Shown: positions 20,955-30,939 of the stretch, in pieces
How positions within the stretch are numbered: position 1 is the stretch's first letter
Layout of the letters: each line of letters starts with the position of its first letter
From: Pseudolabrys sp.
Lineage (GTDB): Bacteria > Pseudomonadota > Alphaproteobacteria > Rhizobiales > Xanthobacteraceae
Direction: 5' to 3'
Length of the DNA stretch: 64,000 nucleotides
Assembly (NCBI GenBank): GCA_017849615.1
Contig: JAFIGS010000006.1
Coordinates: 1-64,000, forward strand
The notes under the pieces: generated by a model
What the model was told of the DNA's origin: nothing
The model's input: the letters and a program-made list of their open reading frames with translations, nothing else
Database searches by the model: none
Program-made: the position numbers and the translations under genes

Positions 20955-22355
20955 AGAAACGCCCGGCAGCGCGAGGGCGAGGTCGGCGAAGGCCTGGCCG
21001 CGAACTTCGAAGTTCGGATACTGGTCGAACGAGGCGCAGGCGGGCGAGAGAAGAATGACGGCTTCCTTGAGGCCGGACGCCTCGGCATCGCGGGTGGCGG
21101 CCTCGATGGCTTTCGACAGCACGCCGTCGATTTCGTGGTCGACCTTGCCATCGAGCGTCTTGGCGAAGGCCTCGGCCGCCTCGCCGATCAGATAGGCTTT
21201 GCGGATGCGCGGCCAGAATTCGGACAGGCTGTCGATGCCGCCCGCCTTCGGCTTGCCGCCGGCGATCCAGAAGATGTCATGGAAGCTCGACAGCGCCTTC
21301 GAGGTGCTGTCGGCATTGGTCGCCTTGGAGTCGTTGACATAGAGAATGTGACCGGCAGCGGTTTGCTTGCGGCCGACCGCCTGCATGCGATGCGCGAGAC
21401 CGGGAAACGACACGAGGCCCTTCTGGATCGCCGGCAGGTCGAGCCCGAGCGCGACGCAGGCCGCGATGGCGCAAGCCGCGTTCTGCGCATTGTGCTGCCC
21501 GCGCAAGCTTCCAATGCCGGTGAGCTGCGCCGCCGGGAACGGCTTGCCGCCGCTGGCGCGCATGATGCGTGGGCCGTCGGCGAAGTAGCCGTCGCGCACC
21601 GGGCCTTCGACCGAGATGCGCTCGACCTTCTTGCCGGCGCGCTCGACGCGGTCCGCCGCTTCGCGGCTCCAGCGGTCATCGACGCCAATGACGGCGGTGC
21701 CACCCGGCTCCACTTGCGCGACGACGAGCGTCTTGATCGCTGCGTAGTTCTCGATGGTGCCGTGGCGATCGAGATGATCGGCCGAGACGTTGATGAGAAT
21801 GCCGACGGTTGCCTTGAGCGACGGCGCGAGATCGACCTGATAGGACGACACCTCGAGCACGTAATGGCGGCCCGGCGCGAAGGGCTCGAGTGCCAGCGCC
21901 GGCGTGCCGATATTGCCGCCCATCTGCGCGTCGCGGCCGGCCTGTTTGATGAGATGCGCGGTGAGCGCCGTGGTGGTGGACTTGCCGTTGGTGCCGGTGA
22001 TGGCAACCAGCGGACACGCCGGCCCATGTACCGCGCGCTCACGGCAGAACAGTTCGATGTCGCCGATGACCTCGACGTTCTCGTATTTCGCGCGCTGCAC
22101 GGTCCAGTGCGGCGTCGGATGGGTCAGCGGCACGCCGGGCGACAGCACCAGGGCCGCGACGTCGCTCCAGTCGATGTCGGCGAGATTGGCGGCCTCGATG
22201 CCGGCGGCTCTCGCCTGCTCGTTCTTGAGCGGCGCGTCATCCCACGCAATGACATGGGCACCGCCGGCCTTCAGCGCCTTGGCCGTCAGCAGCCCCGAGC
22301 CGCCGAGACCGAACACGGCGACCTTCTTGCCGGCGAAGGTGGTGACCGGGATCAT
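20937..22355 (-). CDS. murD: UDP-N-acetylmuramoylalanine--D-glutamate ligase MurD
   Basis: MurD adds D-glutamate to UDP-MurNAc-L-Ala. The start (22355, [21 protein letters not shown]) overlaps the mraY stop by four bases; the open frame upstream is an mraY shadow. It has the N-terminal Rossmann motif [15 protein letters not shown], the ATP loop [13 protein letters not shown], and central-domain motifs [11 protein letters not shown] and [11 protein letters not shown]. The product is 472 residues. The C-terminal end ([10 protein letters not shown]) and stop codon lie within a palindromic repeat, suggesting the original terminus was altered by repeat insertion. Confidence 0.97.
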   Translation of the reverse strand: MIPVTTFAGKKVAVFGLGGSGLLTAKALKAGGAHVIAWDDAPLKNEQARAAGIEAANLADIDWSDVAALVLSPGVPLTHPTPHWTVQRAKYENVEVIGDIELFCRERAVHGPACPLVAITGTNGKSTTTALTAHLIKQAGRDAQMGGNIGTPALALEPFAPGRHYVLEVSSYQVDLAPSLKATVGILINVSADHLDRHGTIENYAAIKTLVVAQVEPGGTAVIGVDDRWSREAADRVERAGKKVERISVEGPVRDGYFADGPRIMRASGGKPFPAAQLTGIGSLRGQHNAQNAACAIAACVALGLDLPAIQKGLVSFPGLAHRMQAVGRKQTAAGHILYVNDSKATNADSTSKALSSFHDIFWIAGGKPKAGGIDSLSEFWPRIRKAYLIGEAAEAFAKTLDGKVDHEIDGVLSKAIEAATRDAEASGLKEAVILLSPACASFDQYPNFEVRGQAFADLALALPGVSSLAPR

Positions 22356-23434
22356 CGCAGCTTGAGCGTCGACAGTCCGGCGAGCGCCAGCACGACGGCG
22401 ACGATCCAGAAGCGGATGACGATCTGCGGCTCGGTCCAGCCCATCTGCTCGTAGTGATGATGGATCGGCGCCATCTTGAAGACGCGCTTGCCGGTGAGCT
22501 TGAACGAGGCCACCTGCACGATCACAGATACCGCCTCGAGCACGAACAGGCCGCCGATGATGGCGAGCACGATCTCGTGCTTGGTCGCGACCGCGATGGC
22601 GCCGAGCATGCCGCCGAGCGCCAGCGAGCCGGTGTCGCCCATGAAGATCGAGGCCGGCGGCGCGTTGAACCACAGGAAGCCGAGCGAGGCGCCGATCACC
22701 GCGCCGCACAGCACCGCGAGTTCGCCGGTGCCGGCGACGTAATGCAGTTGCAGATATTCGGAGAACAGCGCGTTGCCGACCACATAGGAGATGAGGCCGA
22801 AGCTCGCCGCCGCGATCATCACCGGCACGATGGCGAGGCCGTCGAGGCCGTCGGTGAGGTTCACCGCGTTGCCGGCGCCGACGATGACGAAGACGCCGAG
22901 CACGACGAACATCCAGCCGAGATTGATCACGAGTTCCTTGACGAAGGGGAACGCCAGCGACGTCGCCATCGGCGCTTTGCCGATATGGGTGAGCGCCATG
23001 CAGGCGATCAGCGCCACGGTCGCTTCCGCGATCAGACGCGTGCGGCCGGAGAAGCCGGCATGGGTCTGCTTCGTCACTTTCAGATAGTCGTCGTAGAAGC
23101 CGATCAGGCCGAAGGCGAGCGTGACGCCGAGCACGATCCAGACATAGGGGTTCTTCGGATTGGCCCAGAGCAGCGTCGAGACCAGCAGGCCCGAGAGGAT
23201 CATCAGGCCGCCCATGGTGGGCGTGCCCTTCTTGGTGAGATGCGATTGCGGGCCGTCGGTGCGGATCGGCTGGCCGCGGCCCTGCTTGATGCGCAGCATG
23301 TCGATGATCGGACCGCCGAACAGGAACACGAACACCAGCGCCGTCACCACCGCGCCGCCGGTGCGGAAGGTGATGTAGCGGAAGACGTTGAGGAACGAGA
23401 GTTTGTCCGAGAATTCGGTCAGCCAGTAAAACAT
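22352..23434 (-). CDS. mraY: phospho-N-acetylmuramoyl-pentapeptide transferase MraY
   Basis: MraY is the integral membrane enzyme that makes lipid I from UDP-MurNAc-pentapeptide and undecaprenyl phosphate. The 360-residue frame has about ten membrane segments. It carries the Mg-binding DDY motif ([11 protein letters not shown]), the [10 protein letters not shown] motif, the STFKAP-like region [11 protein letters not shown], and the C-terminal [11 protein letters not shown] signature. It overlaps murD by four bases and starts 61 bp after the murF stop. Confidence 0.98.
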   Translation of the reverse strand: MFYWLTEFSDKLSFLNVFRYITFRTGGAVVTALVFVFLFGGPIIDMLRIKQGRGQPIRTDGPQSHLTKKGTPTMGGLMILSGLLVSTLLWANPKNPYVWIVLGVTLAFGLIGFYDDYLKVTKQTHAGFSGRTRLIAEATVALIACMALTHIGKAPMATSLAFPFVKELVINLGWMFVVLGVFVIVGAGNAVNLTDGLDGLAIVPVMIAAASFGLISYVVGNALFSEYLQLHYVAGTGELAVLCGAVIGASLGFLWFNAPPASIFMGDTGSLALGGMLGAIAVATKHEIVLAIIGGLFVLEAVSVIVQVASFKLTGKRVFKMAPIHHHYEQMGWTEPQIVIRFWIVAVVLALAGLSTLKLR

Positions 23435-23495
23435 CGCAGTCGCCTTGTCGCGGACGTTTGCCGCTGGTTGGGCTTCTTGCCGCTTGTCGGCCTTG

Positions 23496-24929
23496 TCAGG
23501 CTCCGGCGTCCGCTTCCGGCGCCGGGGTGCCTGCGTAGGTCTTTTCCAACGCCTTGACGATGGGGGCCATTCTGGAGCCGAACGAGCCCTTCACCATCAC
23601 CGCGTCGCCGGGACGAATCGCGCCGAGTACGGCCGGCTCCAGCTCGGCCGCGGTTCCGGCATAGCCGCCCCGGCGGTTCGAGGGAAGAGCCTGAAACAGC
23701 GATTGCATCAGCGGTCCAGAACAAAAAACAAGATCGACCCGGGCGGTTTCGAGTTCGGCCGCCAGCGCGCTGTGGAGCCTTTCGCCGTCGCTGCCCAGTT
23801 CGAGCATGTCGCCGAGCACGGCGATGCGCCGGCCACGCGGACCGGTATCGGCCTGGCCGAGCAGCGCGATGGCGGCAGCCATCGAGGCCGGGTTGGCGTT
23901 ATAGCTTTCGTCGATCAGCAGCGCGGTGCCGCCGGACGGGTGCAGAATCATGCGGGCGCCGCGGCCGGTCGGCGCGCGCAATTTGCCGAGGGCCAGCGCG
24001 GCGAGCGCCAGATCGGCCCCGGCGAGCGAGGCCGCCGCCAGCACCGCCAGCGAGTTCTTCACGAGATGCTTGCCCGGCGCGCCGAGCTTGTAATGCGCCT
24101 CCTGGCCGAGAATGTCGGCATGGACGCAGGAGTTGTCGGCGCGCAGCACGAAGCGGATGAGCCGCGCGTCGCAGGAGGCATCCTCGCCGAAGCGCACGAT
24201 GTTTCTGACGCCGGCCGCCTTCGCCGCCGCGGCGAGCCGCTCATACTGCGAATTGTCGCGGTTGATGACGGCGGCGCCACCGGGCTCGAGGCCGAGGAAG
24301 ATCTCGGCCTTGGCATCGGCAATCTTTTCGATCGAGCCGAAATATTCCAGATGCACGGCTTCCACCGTGGTGACGATGGCGACGTGGGGGCGCACCAGCT
24401 TCGTCAGCGGCGTGATCTCGCCGGCATGGTTCATGCCGATCTCGAAGATGGCGTATTTCACATCGGCGGGGCAGCGCGCCAGCGACAGCGGCACGCCCCA
24501 GTGATTGTTGTAGGAGGCGACCGAAGCATGGGTCTCGCCATCGGCGGACAATGCGAGACGCAAGGCTTCCTTGGTGCCGGTCTTGCCGACCGAGCCGGTG
24601 ACGGCGATGACCTTCGCGGTCATGCGCGCGCGCGCCGCGTGCGCGAGATCGCGCAGGCCGTCGAGCACGTCATCGACCAGCAGCAGCGGCGCATCGGCGG
24701 GGAAACGATCGCGCTTGGCGCGCGCCACCACGGCGACGCCGGCGCCGGCCTTCAATGCGGCTTCGACGAAGTCATGGCCGTCGCGCACATCGGTCAAAGC
24801 GAAGAAGGCTTCGCCCTTCTCAATGGTGCGGGTGTCGATGGAGACGCCGGTGATGTCGGCCGCCGGCGCGCCGGCGATATCGGCGCGCATCGCGCGGACC
24901 ATGTCGGGAACAGTCCAGAGGGCGGTCAT
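23496..24929 (-). CDS. murF: UDP-N-acetylmuramoyl-tripeptide--D-alanyl-D-alanine ligase MurF
   Basis: MurF adds D-Ala-D-Ala to complete the stem pentapeptide. The chosen start (24929, [14 protein letters not shown]) follows family alignment; an upstream ATG at 24962 falls inside a palindromic repeat. Motifs are [14 protein letters not shown], the ATP loop [22 protein letters not shown], and [11 protein letters not shown]. The product is 477 residues. Because ddlB is missing from this cluster, its D-Ala-D-Ala substrate must come from a ligase gene elsewhere. Confidence 0.97.
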   Translation of the reverse strand: MTALWTVPDMVRAMRADIAGAPAADITGVSIDTRTIEKGEAFFALTDVRDGHDFVEAALKAGAGVAVVARAKRDRFPADAPLLLVDDVLDGLRDLAHAARARMTAKVIAVTGSVGKTGTKEALRLALSADGETHASVASYNNHWGVPLSLARCPADVKYAIFEIGMNHAGEITPLTKLVRPHVAIVTTVEAVHLEYFGSIEKIADAKAEIFLGLEPGGAAVINRDNSQYERLAAAAKAAGVRNIVRFGEDASCDARLIRFVLRADNSCVHADILGQEAHYKLGAPGKHLVKNSLAVLAAASLAGADLALAALALGKLRAPTGRGARMILHPSGGTALLIDESYNANPASMAAAIALLGQADTGPRGRRIAVLGDMLELGSDGERLHSALAAELETARVDLVFCSGPLMQSLFQALPSNRRGGYAGTAAELEPAVLGAIRPGDAVMVKGSFGSRMAPIVKALEKTYAGTPAPEADAGA

Positions 24930-24943
24930 GCGTGGCCTCTTTT

Positions 24944-25064
24944 CCCGGGCGCAGCGCAGCATGCCTTCACGATGCGCTGCAGACCCGGGACCTTCGCAGG
25001 TTCCGAATTCGAGACGGTCCCGGTTCTGCGTAGCAATACTGCGTATTGCAACGCGCCCGGGACA
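24944..25064. repeat. palindromic repeat, family F (copy 1)
   Basis: CCCGGGCGCAGCGCAGCAT at the left and GCGCCCGGGAC at the right, with an inner GCGCTGCAGACCCGGGACC arm, form nested hairpins between murE and murF. A similar element lies between the TonB receptor gene and xseA (62596-62719). Confidence 0.75.
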
Positions 25065-25080
25065 AGATGGAGGCTTGCCC

Positions 25081-26541
25081 TCACGTCCCCAATCCCTTCA
25101 ACACCTTCGCGACCGCCTCGTGGTCCGAGAACGGCAGTGTCTTTCCGCCGACAATCTGGCCGGTTTCATGGCCTTTGCCGGCGACGACCAGCACGTCTCC
25201 CCTTTGCAGACCGGCAATGCCGGCACGGATGGCCTCGGCGCGGTCGCCGATCTCGGTCGCGCCCGGCGCGGCGGCGAGAATGGCGGCGCGGATCGCGGCC
25301 GGATCCTCGCTGCGCGGATTGTCGTCGGTAATAATGACGCGGTCGGCCTGCCGGTGCGCCACCTCGCCCATCAGCGGCCGCTTGCCGGGATCGCGGTCGC
25401 CGCCGGCGCCGAACACGACGACGAGCTTGCCGCTCGCATAGGGCCGCAAGGCCTCCAGGGCTTTCGTCAGCGCATCCGGCTTGTGCGAGTAATCGATGAA
25501 GATCGGCGCGCCTTTATAGGTGCCGGCGAGTTCGAGGCGGCCCTTGGCGCCCGTAAGCTTTTCCAGCGCGGCGAAAACCGGCGCCGGCGGCGCGCCGGTG
25601 GCGATGGCAAGCCCCGAGGCCACGGCAGCATTGTAGACCTGGAAGGCGCCGACCAGCGGCAGCTTCACATTATAGATGTCGCCGGCATGCTCGAAGACGA
25701 CGCGCTGGGCGAAGCCGTCAATGGCGACGTCGGCGATCCTGATGGCCTCGCCGCCCTTTGTCGCATTCTTGCCGATGGTCAGCAGCTTGAGGCCGCGTTG
25801 CTGCGCAGCGGCCACGACCTGCGGCGCGTGCTCGTCATCGACATTGATCACCGCCGTGCCGTTCGCGGCGACGAGATCGGTGAACAGGCGCAGCTTGGCC
25901 GCAAGATAGGCTTCCAGCGTCGGGTGATAATCGAGATGATCGCGCGATAAATTCGTGTAACCGCCGGCGGCGATGCGAATGCCGTCGAGCCGATGCTGGT
26001 CGAGACCGTGCGACGAGGCTTCCAGCGCCAGATGCGTGACGCCTTCGCCCGCCAGCTCGTCGAGCGAGCGATGCAGATCGACCGGATCCGGCGTCGTGAG
26101 CGAGCCATAGACCTCGCCCTTCGGCGACACCACGCCGACCGTGCCGATGCTGGCGGCCCGGTGCCCGAGCGCGCTCCAGATCTCGCGCGTGAAGGCGGCG
26201 ACGGAGGTCTTGCCGCTGGTGCCGGTGACGGCGGCGATGATGCCGGGCTGACGCGGATAGAGTTTGGAAGCGGCCAGCGCCAACGCGCGGCGCGCGTTGG
26301 CGACCTGAATGAAGGCCGCGCCTTGCGGCAGACCGTCGGGCTTGTGCTCGGCGGCAACCGCGATGGCGCCCGCCTCGACCGCCCTGGCCGCATAGGCGGC
26401 GCCGTCCGCCCTGCTGCCGGCGATGGCGACAAAAAGAAAGCCGCGTTTCACTTTGCGGCTGTCGGAGGTGACGCCCGTCACCGCGGTATGGGCAAAGCCC
26501 GGATCGAGGCTCGCCTCCGGCAGGAGATCGCCGAGCGTCAC
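25081..26541 (-). CDS. murE: UDP-MurNAc-tripeptide ligase MurE (meso-DAP type)
   Basis: MurE adds the third stem residue. The DNPR motif (ITDDNPRSEDPAAI, about residue 410) marks specificity for meso-diaminopimelate. Other signatures are the N-terminal SDSRKVKRGFLFVAI, the ATP loop VTGTSGKTSVAAF, EASSHGLDQHRLDG, and NLSRDHLDYH. The 486-residue length is normal. Its start overlaps the ftsI stop by four bases, implying translational coupling. A repeat separates it from murF downstream. Confidence 0.98.
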   Translation of the reverse strand: MTLGDLLPEASLDPGFAHTAVTGVTSDSRKVKRGFLFVAIAGSRADGAAYAARAVEAGAIAVAAEHKPDGLPQGAAFIQVANARRALALAASKLYPRQPGIIAAVTGTSGKTSVAAFTREIWSALGHRAASIGTVGVVSPKGEVYGSLTTPDPVDLHRSLDELAGEGVTHLALEASSHGLDQHRLDGIRIAAGGYTNLSRDHLDYHPTLEAYLAAKLRLFTDLVAANGTAVINVDDEHAPQVVAAAQQRGLKLLTIGKNATKGGEAIRIADVAIDGFAQRVVFEHAGDIYNVKLPLVGAFQVYNAAVASGLAIATGAPPAPVFAALEKLTGAKGRLELAGTYKGAPIFIDYSHKPDALTKALEALRPYASGKLVVVFGAGGDRDPGKRPLMGEVAHRQADRVIITDDNPRSEDPAAIRAAILAAAPGATEIGDRAEAIRAGIAGLQRGDVLVVAGKGHETGQIVGGKTLPFSDHEAVAKVLKGLGT

Positions 26542-28292
26542 CGCGCCACCTGGTTGCTGACAAGGATCGCCTGCTCGGCCTTCGGCAGATCGAAGCGCGG
26601 CGCGATATCGAGCAGCGGCGCGACGCGCGCGATCACCTTGGACGCGGTCGGCGCGGCGTTCCAGCCGGCGGTGGCGTAGCCGTGCGTTTCCTTGGTGGCC
26701 TGCGGCTCGTCGAGCATGACCAGCAGCAGATATTGCGGCTTGTCCGCCGGCAGCACCGCCATGAAGTCGGTCAGCAGCTTGGTTTTGGAGTAGCGGCCGT
26801 TGATGACCTTTTCCGCGGTGCCGGTCTTGCCGCCGATATAATAGCCATCAACGTTCGCGGTCTTGGCGCTGCCGATCTCGGCGTTGAGCCGCATCAGGTA
26901 GCGCATCTTGATCGAGGTTTCCGGCTTGATGACCTGCTGGGCCATTGCGCGCGCCTCTTCCGGGCTGCGCTTGAGAAACGTCGGCGGAATGAGCAGGCCG
27001 CCATTGAGCGTCGCGGCAACGCCCATGACCGCCTGCAGCGGCGCGACCGACAGACCGTGGCCGAAGGCGATCGTCACCGTGTTCAGTTCGCCCCAGCGCT
27101 TGGGCACGATCGGCTCGGCGCTTTCCGGCAGCTCGGTGCGCAGGCGATCGAGCTGGCCCATCTTCTTGAGCCAGGCCTTGTGGTAATCGACGCCGAGCGC
27201 CAGCGCGAGCCGCGCGGTGCCGATGTTCGACGAGTAGGTGAAGATTTCGGGGATCGACAGCACGCGGCGCTGCGCGTGGTAATCGTTGATGGCGAACTTG
27301 CCGTAGCGCAGCGGCATGCGCGCGTCGAAGGTCGTGTTGAGGCCCATGCGGCCGGAATCGAGGCCCATGGCGATGGTGAGCGCCTTGAAGGTCGAACCCA
27401 TCTCATAAACGCCGGTGGTCAGGCGATTGATGCGGGTCGGATCGTTCGCCTCGCGCGGATTGTTCGGATCGTAATCGGGCTCCGACGCCATGGCGACGAT
27501 CTCGCCGGTGTTGACGTTGAGCATCAGGCCGGCCGCCGCCTTGGCGGAGAACTTGTCGCGCGCCTTGGCGAGTTCGTCGCGCAGCGCGAACTGGACGCGC
27601 AGATCGAGCGCCAGCTCGACCGGCTTTTGCAAACGGTCGGTGGCGAGGCCGGCCATGTGCAGCGCCGCCAGCCCCTGCCCGTCCAGCCATTTCTCGATGC
27701 CGGCGATGCCCTGGTTGTCGACGTTGACGTGCCCGATCAGATGCGAAACTACCGGACCGTTCGGATAGACGCGCTTGTTCTCGGTGAGAAAGCCGATGCC
27801 GGGCAGGCCGAGGCGATGGATCTCGCGCTGCTGCGCCGGTGTGATTTCGCGGCGGGGCCAGGCGAAGCCGCGGCCGGACGAGAGCCGCTCGCGCATATCC
27901 TTGGCGTCGAGATCGGGCAGCACCGCGGTGAGCATCTCGGTCGCCTCGTCGACGTCGATGAGACGGCGCGGCTCGGCGAACAGCGACGGCATCTTCACGT
28001 CGGTGGCGATGATGGCGCCCTGGCGATCGACGATGTCGGGCCGCGCCGTCGCCATCGCGTCCTGCGCCACGCTGCGCCGGCCGCCATGGCCTTCGCTGAT
28101 CATCGCGAACATCACGAGCTTGCTGGCGATGATGCCGTAAACGGCGACGAAGGCGATGACGGCAAGGCCGATGCGGGCCTTGGCCTTGACGTTGCGATCG
28201 ACATTGGCGCCGTAAAGCAGCGTGCGCACGACGCGCTGCCAGCGCGACTCGCCGGTCTTCTTCTGCGGCGCGTTGAAAGCGATCTCGGTCAT
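26538..28292 (-). CDS. ftsI: septal transpeptidase FtsI (PBP3)
   Basis: FtsI is a class B penicillin-binding protein that crosslinks septal peptidoglycan with FtsW. The start (28292, MTEIAFNAPQKK) overlaps the ftsL stop by four bases; longer upstream frame is ftsL shadow. A cytoplasmic tail and one membrane segment (ARIGLAVIAFVAVYGIIA) come first, then the dimerisation domain (DIVDRQGAIIATDV). The transpeptidase motifs are SxxK in MGSTFKAL (nucleophile serine), SxN in TYSSNIGT, and KTGTAEKV. At 584 residues it matches the family. Confidence 0.97.
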   Translation of the reverse strand: MTEIAFNAPQKKTGESRWQRVVRTLLYGANVDRNVKAKARIGLAVIAFVAVYGIIASKLVMFAMISEGHGGRRSVAQDAMATARPDIVDRQGAIIATDVKMPSLFAEPRRLIDVDEATEMLTAVLPDLDAKDMRERLSSGRGFAWPRREITPAQQREIHRLGLPGIGFLTENKRVYPNGPVVSHLIGHVNVDNQGIAGIEKWLDGQGLAALHMAGLATDRLQKPVELALDLRVQFALRDELAKARDKFSAKAAAGLMLNVNTGEIVAMASEPDYDPNNPREANDPTRINRLTTGVYEMGSTFKALTIAMGLDSGRMGLNTTFDARMPLRYGKFAINDYHAQRRVLSIPEIFTYSSNIGTARLALALGVDYHKAWLKKMGQLDRLRTELPESAEPIVPKRWGELNTVTIAFGHGLSVAPLQAVMGVAATLNGGLLIPPTFLKRSPEEARAMAQQVIKPETSIKMRYLMRLNAEIGSAKTANVDGYYIGGKTGTAEKVINGRYSKTKLLTDFMAVLPADKPQYLLLVMLDEPQATKETHGYATAGWNAAPTASKVIARVAPLLDIAPRFDLPKAEQAILVSNQVAR

Positions 28293-28666
28293 CGCGGCGC
28301 TCCCGGAGCAAGGATGCTGCCGGTCGTTTCGGGCGGCGCGGCGGGCGCCATCAACGAGGCGATCGGATCGTTCGGCGGCGGCGCCGGCGTCGGACGCATC
28401 GGCAGGTTGTCGAAGTTGCCGAGCTGCGCGGAGGCGAGCGGCTTGAGCTTGAGATGGCGGTCGGCGAGGCCCTGAACGCGCAGCGGCGCCTGCAGTTTGG
28501 CCCATTCGGCGCGCAGGATGGCGACGGCGTCGCGCTCGCGGCGCAATTCGTGACGCAGTTTGGCGACACGCTCGGCCTGCAAGGTCGATTCGAACTTGAT
28601 CTTGTAGACATAGGCCGCCGCGGCGACGAGCGCGGCGATGACCAGGATGTTGAGGATGCGCATCAT
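28289..28666 (-). CDS. ftsL: cell division protein FtsL
   Basis: FtsL is a small bitopic divisome protein that forms a complex with FtsB and FtsQ. The 125-residue product has a short N-terminus, one membrane helix (about 5-21, LNILVIAALVAAAAYVYKI), and a charged leucine-containing coiled coil (about 28-62, LQAERVAKLRHELRRERDAV). The C-terminal tail is Pro/Ala-rich. Two adjacent ATGs (28666 and 28663) are possible. Position between rsmH and ftsI with 1-4 base junctions supports the assignment despite low sequence conservation. Confidence 0.92.
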   Translation of the reverse strand: MMRILNILVIAALVAAAAYVYKIKFESTLQAERVAKLRHELRRERDAVAILRAEWAKLQAPLRVQGLADRHLKLKPLASAQLGNFDNLPMRPTPAPPPNDPIASLMAPAAPPETTGSILAPGAPR

Positions 28667-28667
28667 G

Positions 28668-29693
28668 TCAGCGCCCCCGCATCACGTCGTCGAGCGACGG
28701 CAGGCGCGGCAGCAGATCGTCGAGACCGCCGGCAAGCGGCGGCGCGGCGGTGCGTTCGGCGGCGCGCAGCTTGGCGGAACGCGCGCGCGGGTTCTGCGCG
28801 GTCTCTTCCTCGCCGGCGACGACCGGTTTCTTCGTCAACGTCACGAAGCGCGCTTCGGTGCGCGCGACATCGGGCATATGGCGCGAGCCGGCGCGGGTCT
28901 CGCCGCGCGAGGCCAGATAGGATTTGACGATGCGGTCTTCCAGCGAATGGAACGAGACGACCGCCAGACGGCCGCCCGGCTTGAGAATGCGCTCGGCGGC
29001 GAGCAGCGCGGAGGCGAGCTCGCCGAGCTCGTCATTGACGAAGATACGCAGCGCCTGGAACGTGCGCGTCGCCGGATGAATGTCGTTCGGCTTGGCGCGC
29101 ACGACCGACGCCACCAGCGACGCGAGCTGCGCGGTGCCGACGATCGGCGTTTCGGCGCGGGCCTTGACGATGGCGCGGGCGACGGCGCGCGAGTGCCGCT
29201 CCTCGCCGAGCTGATAGATGATGTCGGCGAGATCGCGTTCGGACGCCGCGGCCACGACATCGGCGGCGCCCGGCCCGTCCTTGCTCATGCGCATGTCGAG
29301 CGGGCCGTCGAAGCGAAACGAAAAGCCGCGCGCGGCCTGGTCAAGCTGCATCGACGACACGCCGATGTCGAGCACGATGCCGTCAACCACCGTCGCGCCA
29401 CAATCGCGCGCGACGTCATCGAGATGGGAAAAACGATCCTCGACCAGCGTCAGCCGGCCGCCCGCGCGCTGGACGAGATCGGCGCCGCGCGCCACCGCGC
29501 TCTGGTCGCGGTCGATGCCGATGACCTGCGCGCCGGGAGCCTCATCGAGAATCAGCCGCGTATAACCGCCGGCGCCGAAAGTTCCGTCGATGTAGGTGCC
29601 GCCGTCGCGCACGCTGAGGAACCCGACCGCCTCGCGGCCGAGCACCGGGATATGCGGCGCATCTGCATCGGAACCGCCGAGCGCCACCTTCAT
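28668..29693 (-). CDS. rsmH: 16S rRNA m4C1402 methyltransferase RsmH (MraW)
   Basis: RsmH methylates N4 of C1402 in 16S rRNA using S-adenosylmethionine. The start at 29693 ([19 protein letters not shown]) has a G-rich ribosome site; further upstream frame has no family similarity. Motifs are [11 protein letters not shown], the SAM-binding [24 protein letters not shown]-like [18 protein letters not shown], and the late [13 protein letters not shown]. It is 341 residues. It is the first gene of the dcw run here; mraZ, which usually precedes it, is not present in the 360-bp upstream region. Confidence 0.97.
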   Translation of the reverse strand: MKVALGGSDADAPHIPVLGREAVGFLSVRDGGTYIDGTFGAGGYTRLILDEAPGAQVIGIDRDQSAVARGADLVQRAGGRLTLVEDRFSHLDDVARDCGATVVDGIVLDIGVSSMQLDQAARGFSFRFDGPLDMRMSKDGPGAADVVAAASERDLADIIYQLGEERHSRAVARAIVKARAETPIVGTAQLASLVASVVRAKPNDIHPATRTFQALRIFVNDELGELASALLAAERILKPGGRLAVVSFHSLEDRIVKSYLASRGETRAGSRHMPDVARTEARFVTLTKKPVVAGEEETAQNPRARSAKLRAAERTAAPPLAGGLDDLLPRLPSLDDVMRGR

Positions 29694-30053
29694 GTCTGAA
29701 CCCGATCCCCGACCATCGATCCGCCGTGCCTCGCGCCACGGCCGCATGCGCCGCAATTGGCCACCGCCCCGTCGCGCCTCATGCCCGGCCGGCCCCATGC
29801 CGCGGCGGGAAACGACCGATCTCCACGAGAAAGCTGCGGTGGGCATTGGCGACTTGGGCGGCAACGGATTGACGCTGCTTCGCCGTCCCGTTAAGGGCCA
29901 CGACGCAGCGCACGAACGCCCTATTAAGCCGCTCTTAAACTTAAGGATTTGTTTCGATTCCGCGGCCAAAAGAGGGCGCGGGTCGATTTACCGACCTACA
30001 CCCGCTAATTATTACCCTTCGATGTTCCATCATCACCACGTTGCGGGCTGGCA
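29694..30053. other. divergent promoter region rsmH / amidase
   Basis: This 360-bp region drives the dcw cluster leftwards and the amidase gene rightwards. It contains a perfect CtrA-type box (29924-29938) followed by a further TTAA at 29941-29944. No mraZ gene was found, and no clear cluster of MraZ-type TGGGN repeats was recognised. Confidence 0.6.
29924..29938. promoter_or_regulatory. CtrA-type binding box (TTAA-N7-TTAA)
   Basis: TTAA (29924-29927), GCCGCTC, TTAA (29935-29938) exactly match the full CtrA consensus spacing. It lies about 230 bp upstream of rsmH and 116 bp upstream of the amidase gene. A GC-rich genome makes chance occurrence uncommon. Function is inferred from the known role of CtrA in alphaproteobacterial division genes. 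Confidence 0.6.
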
Positions 30054-30827
30054 ATGACCGATTTCCAGCCGGATTCCTTCATCGTCGCCGACGTCATCCC
30101 GTCGCCGAACGTCGATGCGCGCGCCGACGGCCGCCAGCCGGACCTCATCCTGTTGCACTACACCGGGATGCAGACCGGCGAGGCCGCGCTCGCGCGCCTG
30201 ACCTCGGCCGAAGCCAAGGTGTCCTCGCACTACGTCGTGTTCGAGGATGGCCGGATTGTGCAGTGCGTGCCCGAGGCGATGCGCGCCTGGCATGCCGGCG
30301 TGTCGTCCTGGGCGGGGGAGACCGACATCAACTCCTGCTCCATCGGCATCGAGATCGTGAATCCCGGCCATGAGTTCGGCTACACCGACTTTCCCCTGCG
30401 CCAGATCGCGGCGGTGATTGCCTTGTGCAAGTCGATCCTGACGCGGCGCGGGCCGATCAGCCCGGACCGGGTGCTCGGCCATTCGGACGTTGCGCCCTCG
30501 CGCAAGATGGACCCGGGCGAGAAGTTCCCGTGGGAACTCCTGAACAGTTCCGGCGTCGGACACTGGATCCGGCCCGCGGACCTCTCCGCCCCCGGCACCA
30601 CCTTGCATCCCGGCGACCGCGGCGATCTGGTCGCACGGATGCAGCGCGGCTTTCAGGTCTATGGCTACGGCGTCGAGCCGACCGGACACTACGACGACAA
30701 GACAGTTGACGTGATCGCCGCCTTCCAGCGCCACTTCCGCCCGGCGCGGATCGACGGCGTCGCCGATCCCTCGACCGTGCTCACGCTCGGCCGCCTGATC
30801 CAGGGCCGGCCCGACCTGCGGCGGTGA
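30054..30827 (+). CDS. N-acetylmuramoyl-L-alanine amidase (AmpD-type) with peptidoglycan-binding domain
   Basis: This zinc amidase cleaves the MurNAc-L-Ala bond. The Amidase_2 domain spans about residues 20-170, with zinc ligand regions LLHYTGM (His) and LGHSDVAPSRKMDPG (His, plus the catalytic Lys/Asp pair). A PG_binding_1 domain follows (about 185-250, LHPGDRGDLVARMQ ... VIAAFQRHFRP). There is no signal peptide, so it should act in the cytoplasm on recycled muropeptides, as AmpD does. A peptidoglycan-binding domain on a cytosolic amidase is nevertheless common in AmiD/AmpD relatives. It is divergent from the dcw cluster and shares the CtrA-box region. Confidence 0.92.
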   Translation: MTDFQPDSFIVADVIPSPNVDARADGRQPDLILLHYTGMQTGEAALARLTSAEAKVSSHYVVFEDGRIVQCVPEAMRAWHAGVSSWAGETDINSCSIGIEIVNPGHEFGYTDFPLRQIAAVIALCKSILTRRGPISPDRVLGHSDVAPSRKMDPGEKFPWELLNSSGVGHWIRPADLSAPGTTLHPGDRGDLVARMQRGFQVYGYGVEPTGHYDDKTVDVIAAFQRHFRPARIDGVADPSTVLTLGRLIQGRPDLRR

Positions 30828-30939
30828 TCCCTAAGCGCCGCAATAGCGGCGCGAACGCCCGAGCATCGCGTCGATCCCTCCTCTCGTGTCAAAAGCGCGA
30901 ACGGGCGCCGCACGAGCTCACGAGATCATGCGCGGCAGA

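Noticed and set aside
20937-22709. 590-codon murD reading frame
   Set aside because: The upstream 118 codons are a shadow of mraY; the family start is at 22355.
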